From positions 121,207,290 to 121,271,289 of the forward strand of contig CM075649.1 of assembly GCA_037953625.1 (NCBI GenBank): a DNA stretch of 64,000 nucleotides, given 5' to 3'. The stretch is from Crotalaria pallida (lineage: Eukaryota > Streptophyta > Magnoliopsida > Fabales > Fabaceae). Below the pieces are notes generated by a model. It saw only the letters and a list, made by a program, of their open reading frames with translations, had not been told where the DNA came from and did not search any database. Every line of letters begins with the position of its first letter. Position 1 is the first letter of the stretch. A program made the position numbers and the translations under genes. Below are positions 34,727-47,200 of the stretch, one piece after another.

Positions 34727-37355
34727 GTAAGCTCAAGCCTTCTCTTGTTCTAGACTTGACTTCCTTTCAAATTTCATGTTGCATGGTTTTGATAATGACC
34801 ATTTTCCCTAATTTCCATGTCCATTTCATGTTCCAAATTCCTTGATCAATCTACCCTGTCAAAACGGTTCTGGTTTGAGGAGGAGTTTTGGGCGGTTGGT
34901 GTTCTACCTCAAATCTCTGCTCAAATCTTGTTCAAGCACGAACCTAGGGTAAGGGGGAATCTTACTATTTGCTAGAATGAGAATAAATATGTTGAGAATG
35001 TAGGATGAGCCACCATGAGGCTTAAGGGCATTAATTTTGGAATAGGATATTGGCATGGAGGCCAAACTGAAATATAACACTTGTTTGAATAAGTTTAATA
35101 TGCTCCAAGTGAACTTATTTGATGCTTAAACCATGCTAATTCTGAGTACATGTGAGTTTGATACTTGGAGTTGTTGAAATTATGGTTTTTATGCATAATG
35201 AGGAATGGAAATGAAATCAACAAGTTTCTTGTTAGTTTCAGTGTTCAAACATGTTTAGTTTATGGCAATGAAGTTCTGTTTGGGGTTGGTTTGGGTTAAA
35301 ATGAGGTGTGATTGAAAATGGTATTGAAAAACTCTCTTTTTAGTATTTTCTGCAGTCAGTAACCGGTTACTAGCTGTACCTGAAACTAGAAAATTGAAGA
35401 AAAACAATGAAAAAACCATTTCAATCATCTTTCTTTTAAACCCATCTCAAATAACTTATATTAACCTATCTTATGGGAACTACATGTATAATATGAGCAT
35501 GGTGATTTAACGAATTGACGGAATATTGTATAATTATCATAATGTTATACATGGAACTTATATGTGATTTATGTATGCCTGATATATAAGTTTTGAATAC
35601 ATGAATTTGTGACATGTTGAGCATTGGAACATGTTTATATTAAGGTAATAAAACTCTGTTTATGCCTTGAATTGGATTGGAATTGAGTATTAAAGAATTT
35701 GGTATGTCAAACCCCACTTTTTAGTGCAAATTCTGCAGCCAGTAACCAGTTACTGAGTTGCAGTAACTAGTTACTAGCTGACAGCATTCAGAACAAAACA
35801 ATTTTTGAATTGTTTGAATGATTCCTATCAAATGTACTCAATTCTAAGTCAAATTTCAGAGGGTCTATCACTGTAATTTAATGACCAAGGTGTTGTTTAA
35901 GTATAGTTGAACTTCGATGAGTTTATGCCTTAATGTTTATGATAACTTCAAATGGAAGTTTATGGAATTGTGCTTTGAATTATGACTTAAACAATATTTC
36001 AATGATTAGATTTGTTATGGTTAAGGTATTAAGTCAGAAAGGAAGTTGTGTTGGGTCTGTAATTGAGAGAGAAAAGGAAAAGGATTTAAAAAATCAAGTG
36101 TTGCATTTTATGAATTGATACGGTCTAAACCGGTTAGAAGAGGTTGTAACCGATTAGGACCTGAAACTTTAACAAACCTTAATTTTTCCTTATTATGTGA
36201 TGTTGATGATTATGAGAATGCTCTCTCTCTACTCAAGCACAATGTTAATTACCTAGTTAAGTTCAAAGGTGAATTTAATGAAGTATGGTAATTAATTTAA
36301 TACCTTAAATTTATCATTGAAATGAGTTTAAGACTTAAGTCGTAATGTTAATTAATTAATTGAGATTAAAGGAAAGACCAATCTTAGTAATTATGTATGC
36401 AAATCATGCATAGAGAAAGGTAATGAAATAGGTTGGCAATGATTGTTTGTCATGTTCTGGGAACATGACACTGTACTCTAGGAGTACCAAATTGATGCAA
36501 CCTACTTGATGACACATTCTGGGAATGTGGCCATTGTCTGGGACATGGTTTCTTTGACACGTTCTGGGAACGTGATGCACACTTTGGGAGTGATGCTTAT
36601 TTATCCAAGTATGGTTTGCGATACGTTCTGGGAACGTATGTTAGTGTTCTGGGGACACGTTGGTATAATAACAGAATTAAAGATAAAACCAACCTTGATG
36701 ATTGTGCATTCATATAGAATGGAAGTTTGGTTGGTAGGAACGTTTATCATATTCTGGGAATATGAGGAGGGTACTCCGGGAGTACCAAATTTGTAACCTA
36801 CTTGAAGACACATTCTGGGAATGTGGCCAGTGTCTGGGACCTGGTTATATACGTTCTGGGAACGTATGTTAGTGTTCTAGGAACACATTGATATGCAACC
36901 TACTTGATGACACATTCTGGGAATGTGGCCAGTGTCCAGGACCTGGTTTTTATGCTTTCTGGGAACGTATGCGTTCTGGGAACGTGATGCACACTCTGGG
37001 ATTGATGCTTATTATTCCAAGTATGGTTTGCTACACGTTCTGGGAACGTGATGCACACTCTGGGAGTGCTGCTTATTTATCCAAGTATGGTTTGACATTA
37101 CGTTCTGGGAACGAATGTCAGTGTTCCGGGAACACAATAGTGTATTGGATGGACGTCCAAGATGGACTTTGTTAGAGGCCTCAGTTATGGATGAAAATCA
37201 TGCATCATGCCACCTGCATTAAAAGAATTATTATGATTAACCGGTGTGCTCATATGAATATGCATCATGATTTGCTACATGTTGACTTGTGAATGTTAGT
37301 GTTATTCTCATTTGATTATGCGAATATGTATAGCTAACCCCCATGCCCTTATTAG
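34727..37355 (+). other. Intron-like region of S1
   Basis: Begins GTAAGC after TCGATTTTG and ends at a pyrimidine-containing stretch with TTAG|GTG. The same donor and acceptor contexts recur in S2 and D at homologous places. Splicing is inferred; the conservation of both ends is seen. Confidence 0.5.
36448..37137. repeat. Cluster of about 20 short hairpins with TGG-like loop in S1
   Basis: Perfect or near-perfect stems around a 3-nt loop (TGG, CGG or TAG). Examples: TGTCATGTTC/GAACATGACA (36448-36470), GTACTC/GAGTAC (36473-36487), CACATTC/GAATGTG (36513-36529), CACGTTC/GAACGTG (36558-36574), ATACGTTC/GAACGTAT (36621-36639), TCATATTC/GAATATGA (36747-36765), GGTACTC/GAGTACC (36770-36786). Confidence 0.9.
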
Positions 37356-37853
37356 GTGTTGATCGTGCATCTAGCTTGCACAAAAGTTAGTGAAGGGAGA
37401 TGTCCTTTAGGTGCATGCAGAATATAGAAAGTGGGTTGGGAACCCTTTGTGCAGATATCGAGGATCCGGCCAGATGAATGTTTGGACAGAGGACCAGTGA
37501 CCAGCTCTATAACATCTCTATTTTTAATAGTATTTATATGATACACATTTTGAAAGAGGTATCATAAGATGAATTCGGTTTCATAATAATATTTATTTGG
37601 TAACCATGGACTTGTTACACTTGATATATTTTGGGGGCATAATATGATTATTTTACTATGTTTCCGCAAACTCTGATTTTGTTAGTCAACCTCATTATTA
37701 ATCAAGTGTTTGTGAAAAGGAATTTTCAAGGGAAGGGAAAATTCTTATTTTCAGATCTTTTTCCAACGATAACAAGTCCAAGTATTCATAAACTTATTAC
37801 TTTTCTTATAAAGTAAGATAATATACAAGGAGTGTTACATTCTCAACATAAAA

Positions 37854-40405
37854 TAATACCCAAAACCCATCCCAAGCAAAGAAAAATAAATAAATAAAAG
37901 AACGTGTGGCCCTAAGGCCACCACGTTAAAGCCCAAAAAAAAAAGGGAGGGGGCTCAAAGACTTGAATAAAATAAAGAGCCACATATAGTAGAATCAGAA
38001 AGAAAGAAAAAGAAAGAAGGACGTGAGTAAGAGGAAGGTAATCACGTGAGACAGAGAGGAAGCAACAAAGCACGACGGGGAAAGAAACATTTTTGGTTTC
38101 TTCAATCTTCTCGGTCTAATAATTCAAAATCCAATCGTTCAATTTCAAATTTTTTTAGGTAAATAACCTTCTAAGCTCCCTCTACCCATCGATATAATTT
38201 ATTCGACGATCTATCAATATTTTTATTATCCCTATATTATCAAATAAAGAGATGTTTTGAGGAAAAGTCATATATTTTTATTGTATAATGATATATAGTT
38301 ATTATTTTGACAAAAATAAATTTAGTTGATATATATATATACTCTTAATGTTATAATTTGTTTTAACGTGTGTCCCTGTTTAGATCCATTGTTCTCCCTG
38401 ACCTTCGAGTAAGGCGCGGACACGAACGTGATATTGTTTCTAGTGCTAGGATTCCAGGTAAGAGGGTTGTATTACCTTAATTTAGGGCGTAATTTCTAAG
38501 TTGTTTATAGTGGTGGCTAAGTGTAATTAAATAATTATGAGAATAAACCATAGGGTAGTCGATATAGAAGATAAAAAAAGAATAGGAATGAAAGAAATGA
38601 ACCCACTAGGTAATTTTAGGATCTTTGTTAAAACGAAAATGTCGCTAAAAAGTAAAGTAGAAAAATAATAAGAATGAAGCCACTTGTGTGTTGATGATGA
38701 TATGTGCCTAGGAATTGTGTTTATATGTTTGAATGAATATATGTGTGTGAAGTGTATCGGGGGTGGGTTTTAAATTGAACTTAAAAATATATTGAGTTAA
38801 TGGGTAATATAAATTAAGGGATGAATTGCAATGTTTGTGTATGTATGTGAATAAATGTTAGAATGGACCTAAAACTAGTTGGGTAATCTGAGGTGGTAAA
38901 ATAAACTATAAAGAGCAATGGACCCAAGAATGTGTTTTGTTGGTGATGAGTGTATATGGGAAATGAGTTTTGAAATAAACATAGGATATAGTAAATTAAT
39001 GAGAATTACAAATAAATGGGTAAATTGGGTTGTTGTGCATGTGAGTGAATGATTGAATGAACTGCTTGATGACCCTCAATGGGATAAAACGAAAATGATA
39101 GAAATATACTAAGGAAAGGAATGAGTGAAGTGAATAAATAATAGAGGTTACGAAAGAGTCAAGAAATTAAAAGAAGTAAAGCGAACTAAGAAACTAAAAG
39201 TGCAGAGAAAAGATTAAAACGAATTAATAATGAGAAAGAAAATAACAGACCGACACAAGTTGGTTGTGGTGACCCTATGGCCTAAATAAAATAAAAGGTA
39301 ACCGGAACAGGTTGGTTGTGGTGACCCTGTGGCCTAATAAAAATAAAAGGTAACTGGCACAGGTTGGTTGTGGTGACCCTGTGACCTCATAAAGGTAAAA
39401 GAAACCGGCACAGGTTGGTTATGGTGACCCTGTGGCCTAGTAAAGGTAAAGGATAATCGGCACAGGTTGGTTGTGGTGGCCCTGTGGCCTATTTGCGGTT
39501 ATGCGAATGCCAGACCAAGTAAGTACGCCTCGGGGGTGCATTGGTTGCGTAAGCCGCACGATTTAATGGCGTGCGCAGCGGTAAGACGCCCAACTCAGGG
39601 AGTTGTGCGCAGTGGTGGGTTCGCAAAGCCGTATAAAAGAAATGAAAAAGGAAAAGAAAGAGAAAAAAAATAGAAAGAGAACAGAGTAAAAGAATGAGAT
39701 AAATTACCAAAAGAGATAGAAATGAAATGAGACATAAAAGTAAGAGAAAGATTAAAAGAGAAATAAAAGATGAACACCAAGCAAGAAAAGTTAAATGAAA
39801 TAAAAGTTAAATAAAAGAAAAGAAAGGTATAAGAAATTATGGGAAAATAAATGTGATCGAATGCATTGAAAATGATATATTTGCTACATGTTAGAGATAA
39901 GGTTAGGCTTAGTTATTACTATGACTTTTTAGAAGTTATTTCCTAAGTTCTGTGTAATGCTGCCCTTCTTGCTATATTTTTACAGGTACAGAAGCGGAGC
40001 TTACACGAGTCATGGCCGAGCAGGATTACATTCCACCTCGTGGAGTGTCCACCTCGTGGAGTGTCCACCTCGTGGAGTGTACATGTGTTATGAGTGGACC
40101 GTAGTATAATTATGTCTCAAACAGTTATTTTGTAATTTAAAATATGTAGTAGTTACATGACCTGAAACTTGTATTAATCGGACGTTAGGATTTAATCTGG
40201 CTGTAATACTATTGTGTTTATGTTTTTAAATAACTTTGGTCTGGACAGGCTAAAAGAAGAAAATTTTGGGAAGTCCGAAAAACAGAGGAAACTTTGCCGG
40301 ATTTTCGTAAGAACGTTTTATAAATATTTAAGTTGATCAAAGAAATTTTCAAATACCAATTTGATTAAATCTTAAAACTAACTAAATAAAAGTGAGGTTG
40401 TTACA
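37854..40405 (+). mobile_element. Element O 3' LTR, right fragment
   Basis: Resumes after the foldback element and ends GTTGTTACA at 40405. It contains a 52-bp tandem repeat array (39243-39494), a purine-rich stretch (39630-39830), and a probable acceptor TTTTTACAG near 39985 followed by three copies of CCACCTCGTGGAGTGT (40033-40080). No convincing ORF. Confidence 0.68.
39243..39494. repeat. 52-bp tandem repeat in the O LTR, five copies
   Basis: TTGGTTGTGG recurs at 39260, 39312, 39364, 39415 and 39467. Most copies place CACAGG before and CCTGTG after the core, so each can fold as a hairpin. Confidence 0.85.
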
Positions 40406-41282
40406 AAAGTACTCAGAGCAACGTTTCAAGACTATTCTCTTTTCTTTTAAAATTCGGTCATTCCCCATTTTTGTCTTAAAAATCCACTTTTCTTAGTAAC
40501 TCATAAAACCAATTAAAACTAATTGTTGTTACAAACTCGAAAATCTTTTAAACCAAAGATCGATAACATGCAACTTCTCCGTTTTAACTTAAAAATAACA
40601 TTGAAGATCCTTTCTTTTTCCTTCATGATTAATTCGGCCAAGGCCAAAAATTTGAGGGAATCATTTTTCATTTGCAAAGCTTATTGAAATCTTCATGGAA
40701 ATAATTTTATAAACCATCTTAACACATACGCACAAGTCTCCTTAATTATTTATAAAAACACCATTCTTCTTTGCATGCACTAAACAAACCATTGTTTTTT
40801 AAAATTTAAAATCAATAAACTACACCACTTAAAATTCTTATAAGTATATATTCCTCTTCCAACTAGAACAAAAAATCAATTTTAGAACACTCAAAAATCT
40901 CTTTTTTCTTTTATACGGTCCATTCGGCCATACTTCCTACAAGAGGAAAAATCACTTTTTTTTTTTTTGAGAAAATAATCCTCTTTTCATTCGGTTCTTT
41001 AACATAATTCCTGCATGCACAAAGAAATTCTTGCTCAAATCAATTTAGTCAAATGCATGCAACATAAAAAGGTTTGTTTTTCTCCAAGACCAAAACTTTT
41101 TGGACAAAATTCTTTCCAAATGCATTTACACAACCGTATGTACCCATAGGATTTACATGCAAGGATTAAAACTTCACTTTTATCACTAATCTTATCAAAA
41201 ACAGTAAGAAAATATAAAAATGCGTTACATAGAGTTAGGGATCATTACCAATGGGATTGGGTTGACACAATTGGGTTACTTT
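40406..41282 (-). mobile_element. LTR B (minus strand), left fragment
   Basis: Non-coding AT-rich DNA directly after the end of O. The motif ATTCGGCC occurs here in plus-strand reading, whereas plus-oriented LTR A has GGCCGAAT, which sets minus orientation. The segment is continued at 47694 after LTR A and at 52344 after S2. Confidence 0.5.
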
Positions 41283-44200
41283 TGTGACATTCCGTATTTT
41301 CCCCGACTAAAATAAATGAGTTTTCATTAAAGGAGAAGTTTTGAGATATTATTTTACAAATGGTTTTCGATGGGTATTTTATTCGATCACGTAATCAAAT
41401 GTTGATTTTATGGAATTTTGGTAAACAAAGATTTTTATGGAATTCAAGCAAATGATTTTATTGAGTTTGGAGTAATTTTATTATTTGTGATTTCATTTAA
41501 GAAATGAATCTCTTTGTGCATTTTTATAAATTTAACCTAATTGATTTGAAAATTGATTTAAAAGAGTTTTGATTTCATGATGGGTTTTTATGCTTTGAAA
41601 TTTAATTTACTTGTGTGTGTGATTTTATGTGCTTGATTTTCTAAGGTTTTCAATGAATCATATTGCTTGAGGTTTTTATTGAGATTTTGTCTTCTTAATT
41701 GATTTATATGATTTTGTGGTTTTAAGAAGGAAAATTATTTTCACTCCAAGCTTCCAAGAAATCAAAGTCCAATTATCTTGATCTAGAATCATTTCTCAAA
41801 ACCCTAATTGGTATCCTAATATTTGATTAAACCCTAATCGAGTTCTTAATCCTTGATTAAGCACTTAATCACCCTCTAAAACCCTAAATCCTCAAAGTTA
41901 GTGAGCTAACCTAGAATTAATCTTCCTTAAACCCATGATTAAGTTTTGATTAGTGCCTTAATCCTTGATCAAGCCCTAATCGCTAAGGATTAGTGGACTA
42001 AACCTAAATTAATTTTCCTAATCCTACCCTAATCATAATTAGACCCTAATTAGTGCCTTAAAGCTAATTAAGCTAATCTAACCTACCCTAACTACCTATG
42101 GCCGAATACTCATGTGCATAGCTTGGCCACCAAGCTCATTTCCTTAGTTACCAAGTGGCATACTCCAAAGTCAAACTAATGACCTCATCTCCATGACCTA
42201 GGCATGACTTAAGGATGGAAAAAGTGAAGAAATAAGGAAGGAGAGAGGAAGGAGGCCGTGAGGGACTTGGGAGCAAAACTTGGTCTCCAAGTTTTGTGAC
42301 TTAGTCCCCAAGTATTTGCAAAGAAGCCACCCATGCAAGCCCTTGATGGCAAATAAGGAGAAGCGAAGAAGAATAAAAGAAGAGGGCAAAACCGTGTGAG
42401 GGAGAGAGTGAGTTGTCTCATTCTTCATTCTTCACCATTTCTTCTCTCAACAACATCAACACACACACCAACAAACACCCTAAAACCGTGAGGGAGTGAG
42501 TGAATTCTTCTCCATTCCTTCATCAACACAAACTTTCTTTCACTTCTTTCCAAAAGCCAAACACATAGCACTAAGAGAAAATCAAACTCTTAGTGAGAAA
42601 GAGAGAGAGAGTGGCCGAATAAAGAAAGAGGAAGAACCAACCCAAACTCTTCATAACCTAAGAAAGATCAAGCCAAGATAGTGAAAAAGAAAAGGAGAAA
42701 ACCATGGACCTTAGAGAGTGTGAGTGAGCCGTGAGGAAAGAGAGGAGAAACCAAAGAATTGGACTTGATTTTAAAGTTTTTGATTAAGTAAGCATTTCAT
42801 TTCATGATCTTAAAAGTTTTAAACCTTTTTCTTTGATTCATTTTCGTTTTCATGATTTCCTTTCTAAAACTTTGATTTTTGGTTTGAAAAAGTGTTGATG
42901 CATGTTTGTTCTTATGATTAGATCTAGTGATCTCCTTTACATGCATGTTGATCTTTGAACTTGATCTTGAAGTTTTACTAAGAAAGTATTTTCTTCCATG
43001 ATCTTAAAGTTTTCCTTTTAAATTCTTAAACGGTTTTTGAAAAAGAATTTGATTCTTGAAGTTCCATAAAGGATTTTTCAAGGATCTAGTGTTTTGACTT
43101 AATGCATGTCAAGATCTACACTTGAACTATGCTATACTTGATGCTTGAATCTTAATGTGAAAAATCTTTGAAATTGGTTGAACTTTTCCTTATGTTGGTC
43201 ACGGTTTTGATGATGATGTGGTTAAAAGCTTGATTTTCTTTTGTTTGACTTCTTGCATGTCATGATCTTGAGATTTGATGATGCTTTAGATGAATGAATT
43301 TATGTGATGTTATGATCTTTATGTGCTAGCTACGGCTTTGCATACTTGATTGAAAATATTAGAATTTTCTTAGGTCTAAATATGATTTCCATGAACTTGT
43401 GTTGATCTTAAGTGTTTAATGTGAAATAAAAATTATTTAGAGGCTTGTGCATGCTCACGGTTTCATGTAGAAGAATGCATGCTAGGATTATGTTTTTACT
43501 TGCTTAATGAATTATATGAGATTGTTGTTGGATTTGGAGTTGTTTTAAGTCTTGAATCTTTGAAAATGTTTTGGTTTGAACAATTTGATTAAGTGCTGAA
43601 ATTTTGATTTATATGTGATTTTCTTGTAAGAAACTTTGAGAAACAATAGGTATACTAATTGGGTTGCCTTGAAATTTTAATATGTATTCCTTGATTCTAT
43701 TTAAATGAGTTCTGGAAAATTTGAAGGGATTTGAAATTGTTTTGGTAATTTAAATGAATTTTGGTTGTTCGGTGTTAATTATGGAAGTCTAAGGTTTTTA
43801 GCGAAAAAGATTTGAATAAGTAGTACTTGTACATGTTTGATGATTCTGAAACTTGGACACTGTTTTAATTAGGTTAAATTGATTATCCCTGAATTTTTAT
43901 ATGATTTTTAGAGTTGGTTTGCTAATTGTAATGGAGTCATTTTGGTGAAAACGATTTCGGGAAAATAAGTTTTCGAGGAAAAACCTAAACCGAGTTTTCT
44001 GACCTAAACTACTCTACATTGTTTGAAATTTTTATGGTAGCTCCTTAAACATGTCTTGTGACTCTCTATAAAATTTGAGGTGATTTGGAGTTGGTTTGAT
44101 ATTATTACCAATTGAGAAACAGTGAACCATTTGGTTCAGATTTTACAGACTTAGTGACAATTTTAATTGGAAAAGTATGACTTTCACAACTCCAAATAAT

Positions 44201-47200
44201 CTGAAATTTTTATGAGATTGTCCTGACTGTGTGAGGAAAGTTTTTGCCAATTTTCATGCAATTCGGAGTTGAAATACTATTTTTAATTATGGCATTTTGG
44301 CCTGAGGTCAGCAACAGTTCTATTTTGCTTTTCATACAAAATCTGATTTGAAACCTAGTTTAGGATTGTTCAAATGACTTGAAAATTTTATGTGATGAAC
44401 TTTAACATATATGTGTATGTTCTGGAAATTTTGAAGGGTGAACAAATTGATTTGGTATAGTTTTAGATTTTATCTTTTGTGCTTTCCCGTAATTGAACAA
44501 AAGCTTTATCTAAGTGTTTTTGACAAACATGAATTTTTTACTTCATTTCATGACTTGACTGGATCTGTATGGTGATTATAATGTCTTGAAATAATTGAAT
44601 AAGTGATTGCTTGATGGTATGTCTAGACTAGGCATGAGTGAGTTTACAAAGTTAATTGTTTACGGTGTTTCGGTCTAGGCTATTAGTTTGAAATTATGAT
44701 TTGAAATGTGCTATGTTCTATGTGCTAAATGGTTTGCCTTATTTGAAGCATCATGCTGCCCATGTTTGATTTTAAGTGTTTGAACTTGAGAAAGTGTTGA
44801 TCAAAGTGTTTATTGAATTGTTTCAAGATGCTTAAATTGTTTATGGATTTGAATTGGTTTTGGACAATGGAAAATGAATTTAAGACTTGGAATACGATGC
44901 TGTCCAGAGTTTTTATAAGTTGTATTTCTTATTCAAGAATGTTTTCAAAGTGATTTGAAGCTGAGTTTTTATGAGTATATAATATAAGGTAAAGTTGGTT
45001 TGAAAAATGACGTTATTCGATGTTTTCGGGATCGAACGAGCTGCTGTCCAAGATGGACCAGCAACCGATCCATTTATTTAAAATGATTCCATTGATTTCT
45101 TATAATGATTTTAAAGTATTTAAAGTGCATTAACGTTGGATTTTGATTTGAGAAAACCTTTACGTTTTACGATTTTCCGGCAAGAAGTGGAAAGAATTTT
45201 CGAAAAACACGTTTTGGATTTTAAGTATGACGATCATTTAGATAGACTAGTAACGTTAGTGTCTCCTATCTAGTATAAGGTGCGTATAAGTCAGGAAGTA
45301 GGAGCAGCTGACAATTGGGAGGACCTGCAACGATTTCGGACGAGGTATTTGCTGGAGTTGAGGTGAGAGAGAAGGTTCCCTAAGACACCGTGGTATTTAG
45401 GTGATCTATTAGGACACACCGTACTCTCTCAAAGTCCGAGTAAAGGTCTATTGTAGCTAGTAGTATACCCGATAAATTGTGTGCTTGTTTGTATCGTGGT
45501 ATACGAAGACTCAGATCTATACCATTTCATGGTATTGATTGATTGATATGTTTGCTTATATTGAGATATACTGTTGTTTATATTGCTATTGCATGAGCAT
45601 AATGCATCATCCCGCGATATAAGATAGGAATAGAAGAGACATAGAAAACTATAAGGAATCTCCCAACGATTAGAGGGAAACTCTAAGGGATGGAACACGC
45701 AATGGAACTGGATGATGCTGATGCGCCGAGTACGTGGATCGAGCTGATGATGTGAATGTGACGACGATGTTTTGAACATGGACGCAATGACTGTGGCATA
45801 TGTTGAGAGTGTATCTACATGGTTGTAGCCATGTGTTGAGATGATTTCCATATGGTCGTAGCCATATGTTGAGAGTGTATCTACATGGTTGTAGCCATGT
45901 GTTGAGATGATTTCCATATGGTCGTAGCCATATGTTGAGAGTGTATCTACATGGTTGTAGCCATGTGTTGAGATGATTTCCATATAGTCGTAGCCATATG
46001 TTGAGAGTGTATCTACATGGTTGTAGCCATATGTTGAGATGATTTCCATATGGTCGTAGCCATATGTTAAGAGTGTATCTACATGGTTGTAGCCATGTGT
46101 TGAGATGATTTCCATATGGTCGTAGCCATATGTTGAGAATGTATCTACATGGTTGTAGCCATGTGTTGAGATGATTTCCATATGGTCGTAGCCATATGTT
46201 GAGAGTGTATCCACATGGTCGTAGCCATGTGTTGAGAATGTTGTTGAGAATGATTCTGGATGGGTCGGAGCCCGTCAAATATAGTAGACGAGTCCCACAA
46301 GAAGTAACCCGCATATGGTTGGTGCTATATGGCGGAGGTGACTTAGGATGGGTCGACATTAGGATAATCAAGTATAACCTTTACGACTCAAAACCTTTAC
46401 CCGAAGTAGTGGAGAGGAAGACACGGTGCTTACCTGCGTGGTAATCACTTGATGATTAGGATAGGGGAAGGCAATGACGGTGATTCGTCAAGAAGCCTAA
46501 GAGGAGTCTGTCTAGGCGGGAAAAAGCTACAGTGACCTGGGTTGACCATCTGAGGTTGGGTAGGTAGTCTGGTGTCATAGCTGAAGTACTGCGTGTACAC
46601 TAGACGGATGACTGACACCCCCTTGACTAAATCAGGATCAGAAGAGGGATGCTTGAACACGGCGGAGGTCGACACCCTTGTCATGACATTTTTTTTCCCG
46701 GGCATTTTATATTATATTTTTTTTTTGGTGTGGTCTCCCGGAGCCGGTGTGGATAGAGATCCTGTACTTCTGATTGCTTCCGACTAGGTGGATGGAATAC
46801 GAGGAGATGTAGACCTGAACCCGAAACCCTAAAGCTTGAATTCCGATACGATGGACTCGAGATATGTGAATTAAGAGACTTCGACTTTGTGAGATGTTGG
46901 ATTACGAGTCTCCCTTAAGATAAAGATAAAGTGTTAGATAATGCGATGATTGCATTGCATCCTCATGCATCCTGCATAATTATCTGCTATATTGTATTGT
47001 TGTACTGTAATGCTGTATGCTTGTATTGTCTTAATATTTTGCCTATCGTAAACCCACACCGTCGACGATGCGTCGTTCGGAATGCTTACTCTCTCTGTCT
47101 TTCCCTCTTCCCTGTGGACTTCTGTGATGATGTCCACAGGTGACAGAGTGAGTAGTTTATATTGGGAATTGGCATTGCAAGCATTGGCCTACGGAGACAA

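Larger units (their letters stand above)
34279..36157. repeat. Paired palindromes of S1 (CCGG-type cores)
   Basis: Centres at 34284.5/34305.5, 35747.5/35768.5 and 36131.5/36151.5, plus a lone site at 35364.5. Typical forms are GTAACCGGTTAC and AGTAACTAGTTACT. Within pairs the spacing is 21, 21 and 20 bp. Confidence 0.85.
34017..37839 (+). mobile_element. Solo LTR S1 (Tekay-like)
   Basis: 3,823 bp from TGTAACACCCC to GTGTTACA, flanked by TTCTC at 34012-34016 and 37840-37844. No primer-binding site or polypurine tract is attached, so it is a solo LTR left by LTR-LTR recombination. It is the same family as S2 (48761) and more distantly related to the D LTR (58765). It holds a TATA box, leader hairpin, intron-like region with palindromes and hairpins, and a splice acceptor, but the ORF that follows the acceptor in S2 and D is missing. 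Confidence 0.88.
31234..37844. mobile_element. Mutator-like foldback element with 9-bp target duplication, hit by two solo LTRs
   Basis: Direct repeats AACATAAAA at 31225-31233 and 37845-37853 bracket an element with long imperfect inverted ends. The left end starts GAGTGGGCATTTTCACACC; the complement of the right end starts GAGAAAAAATTTACCCACC, and the two then agree through CACTTTTAAATAAAAAACC and on for roughly 290 bp per arm. A 9-bp duplication is the Mutator signature. After removing S4 and S1 the element is about 1.0 kb and encodes no transposase, so it is non-autonomous. The solo LTR S1 landed only a few bases from its right end. Confidence 0.82.

Noticed and set aside
36448..37137. 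Heat-shock elements (TTC/GAA inverted units)
   Set aside because: The halves are separated by three bases (TGG), not the two of a heat-shock element, and the stems extend far beyond TTC/GAA.
45429..46214. 261-codon minus-strand ORF with 22-residue repeats
   Set aside because: It is the translation of the 66-bp hairpin repeat; the frame is open only because 66 is a multiple of 3.
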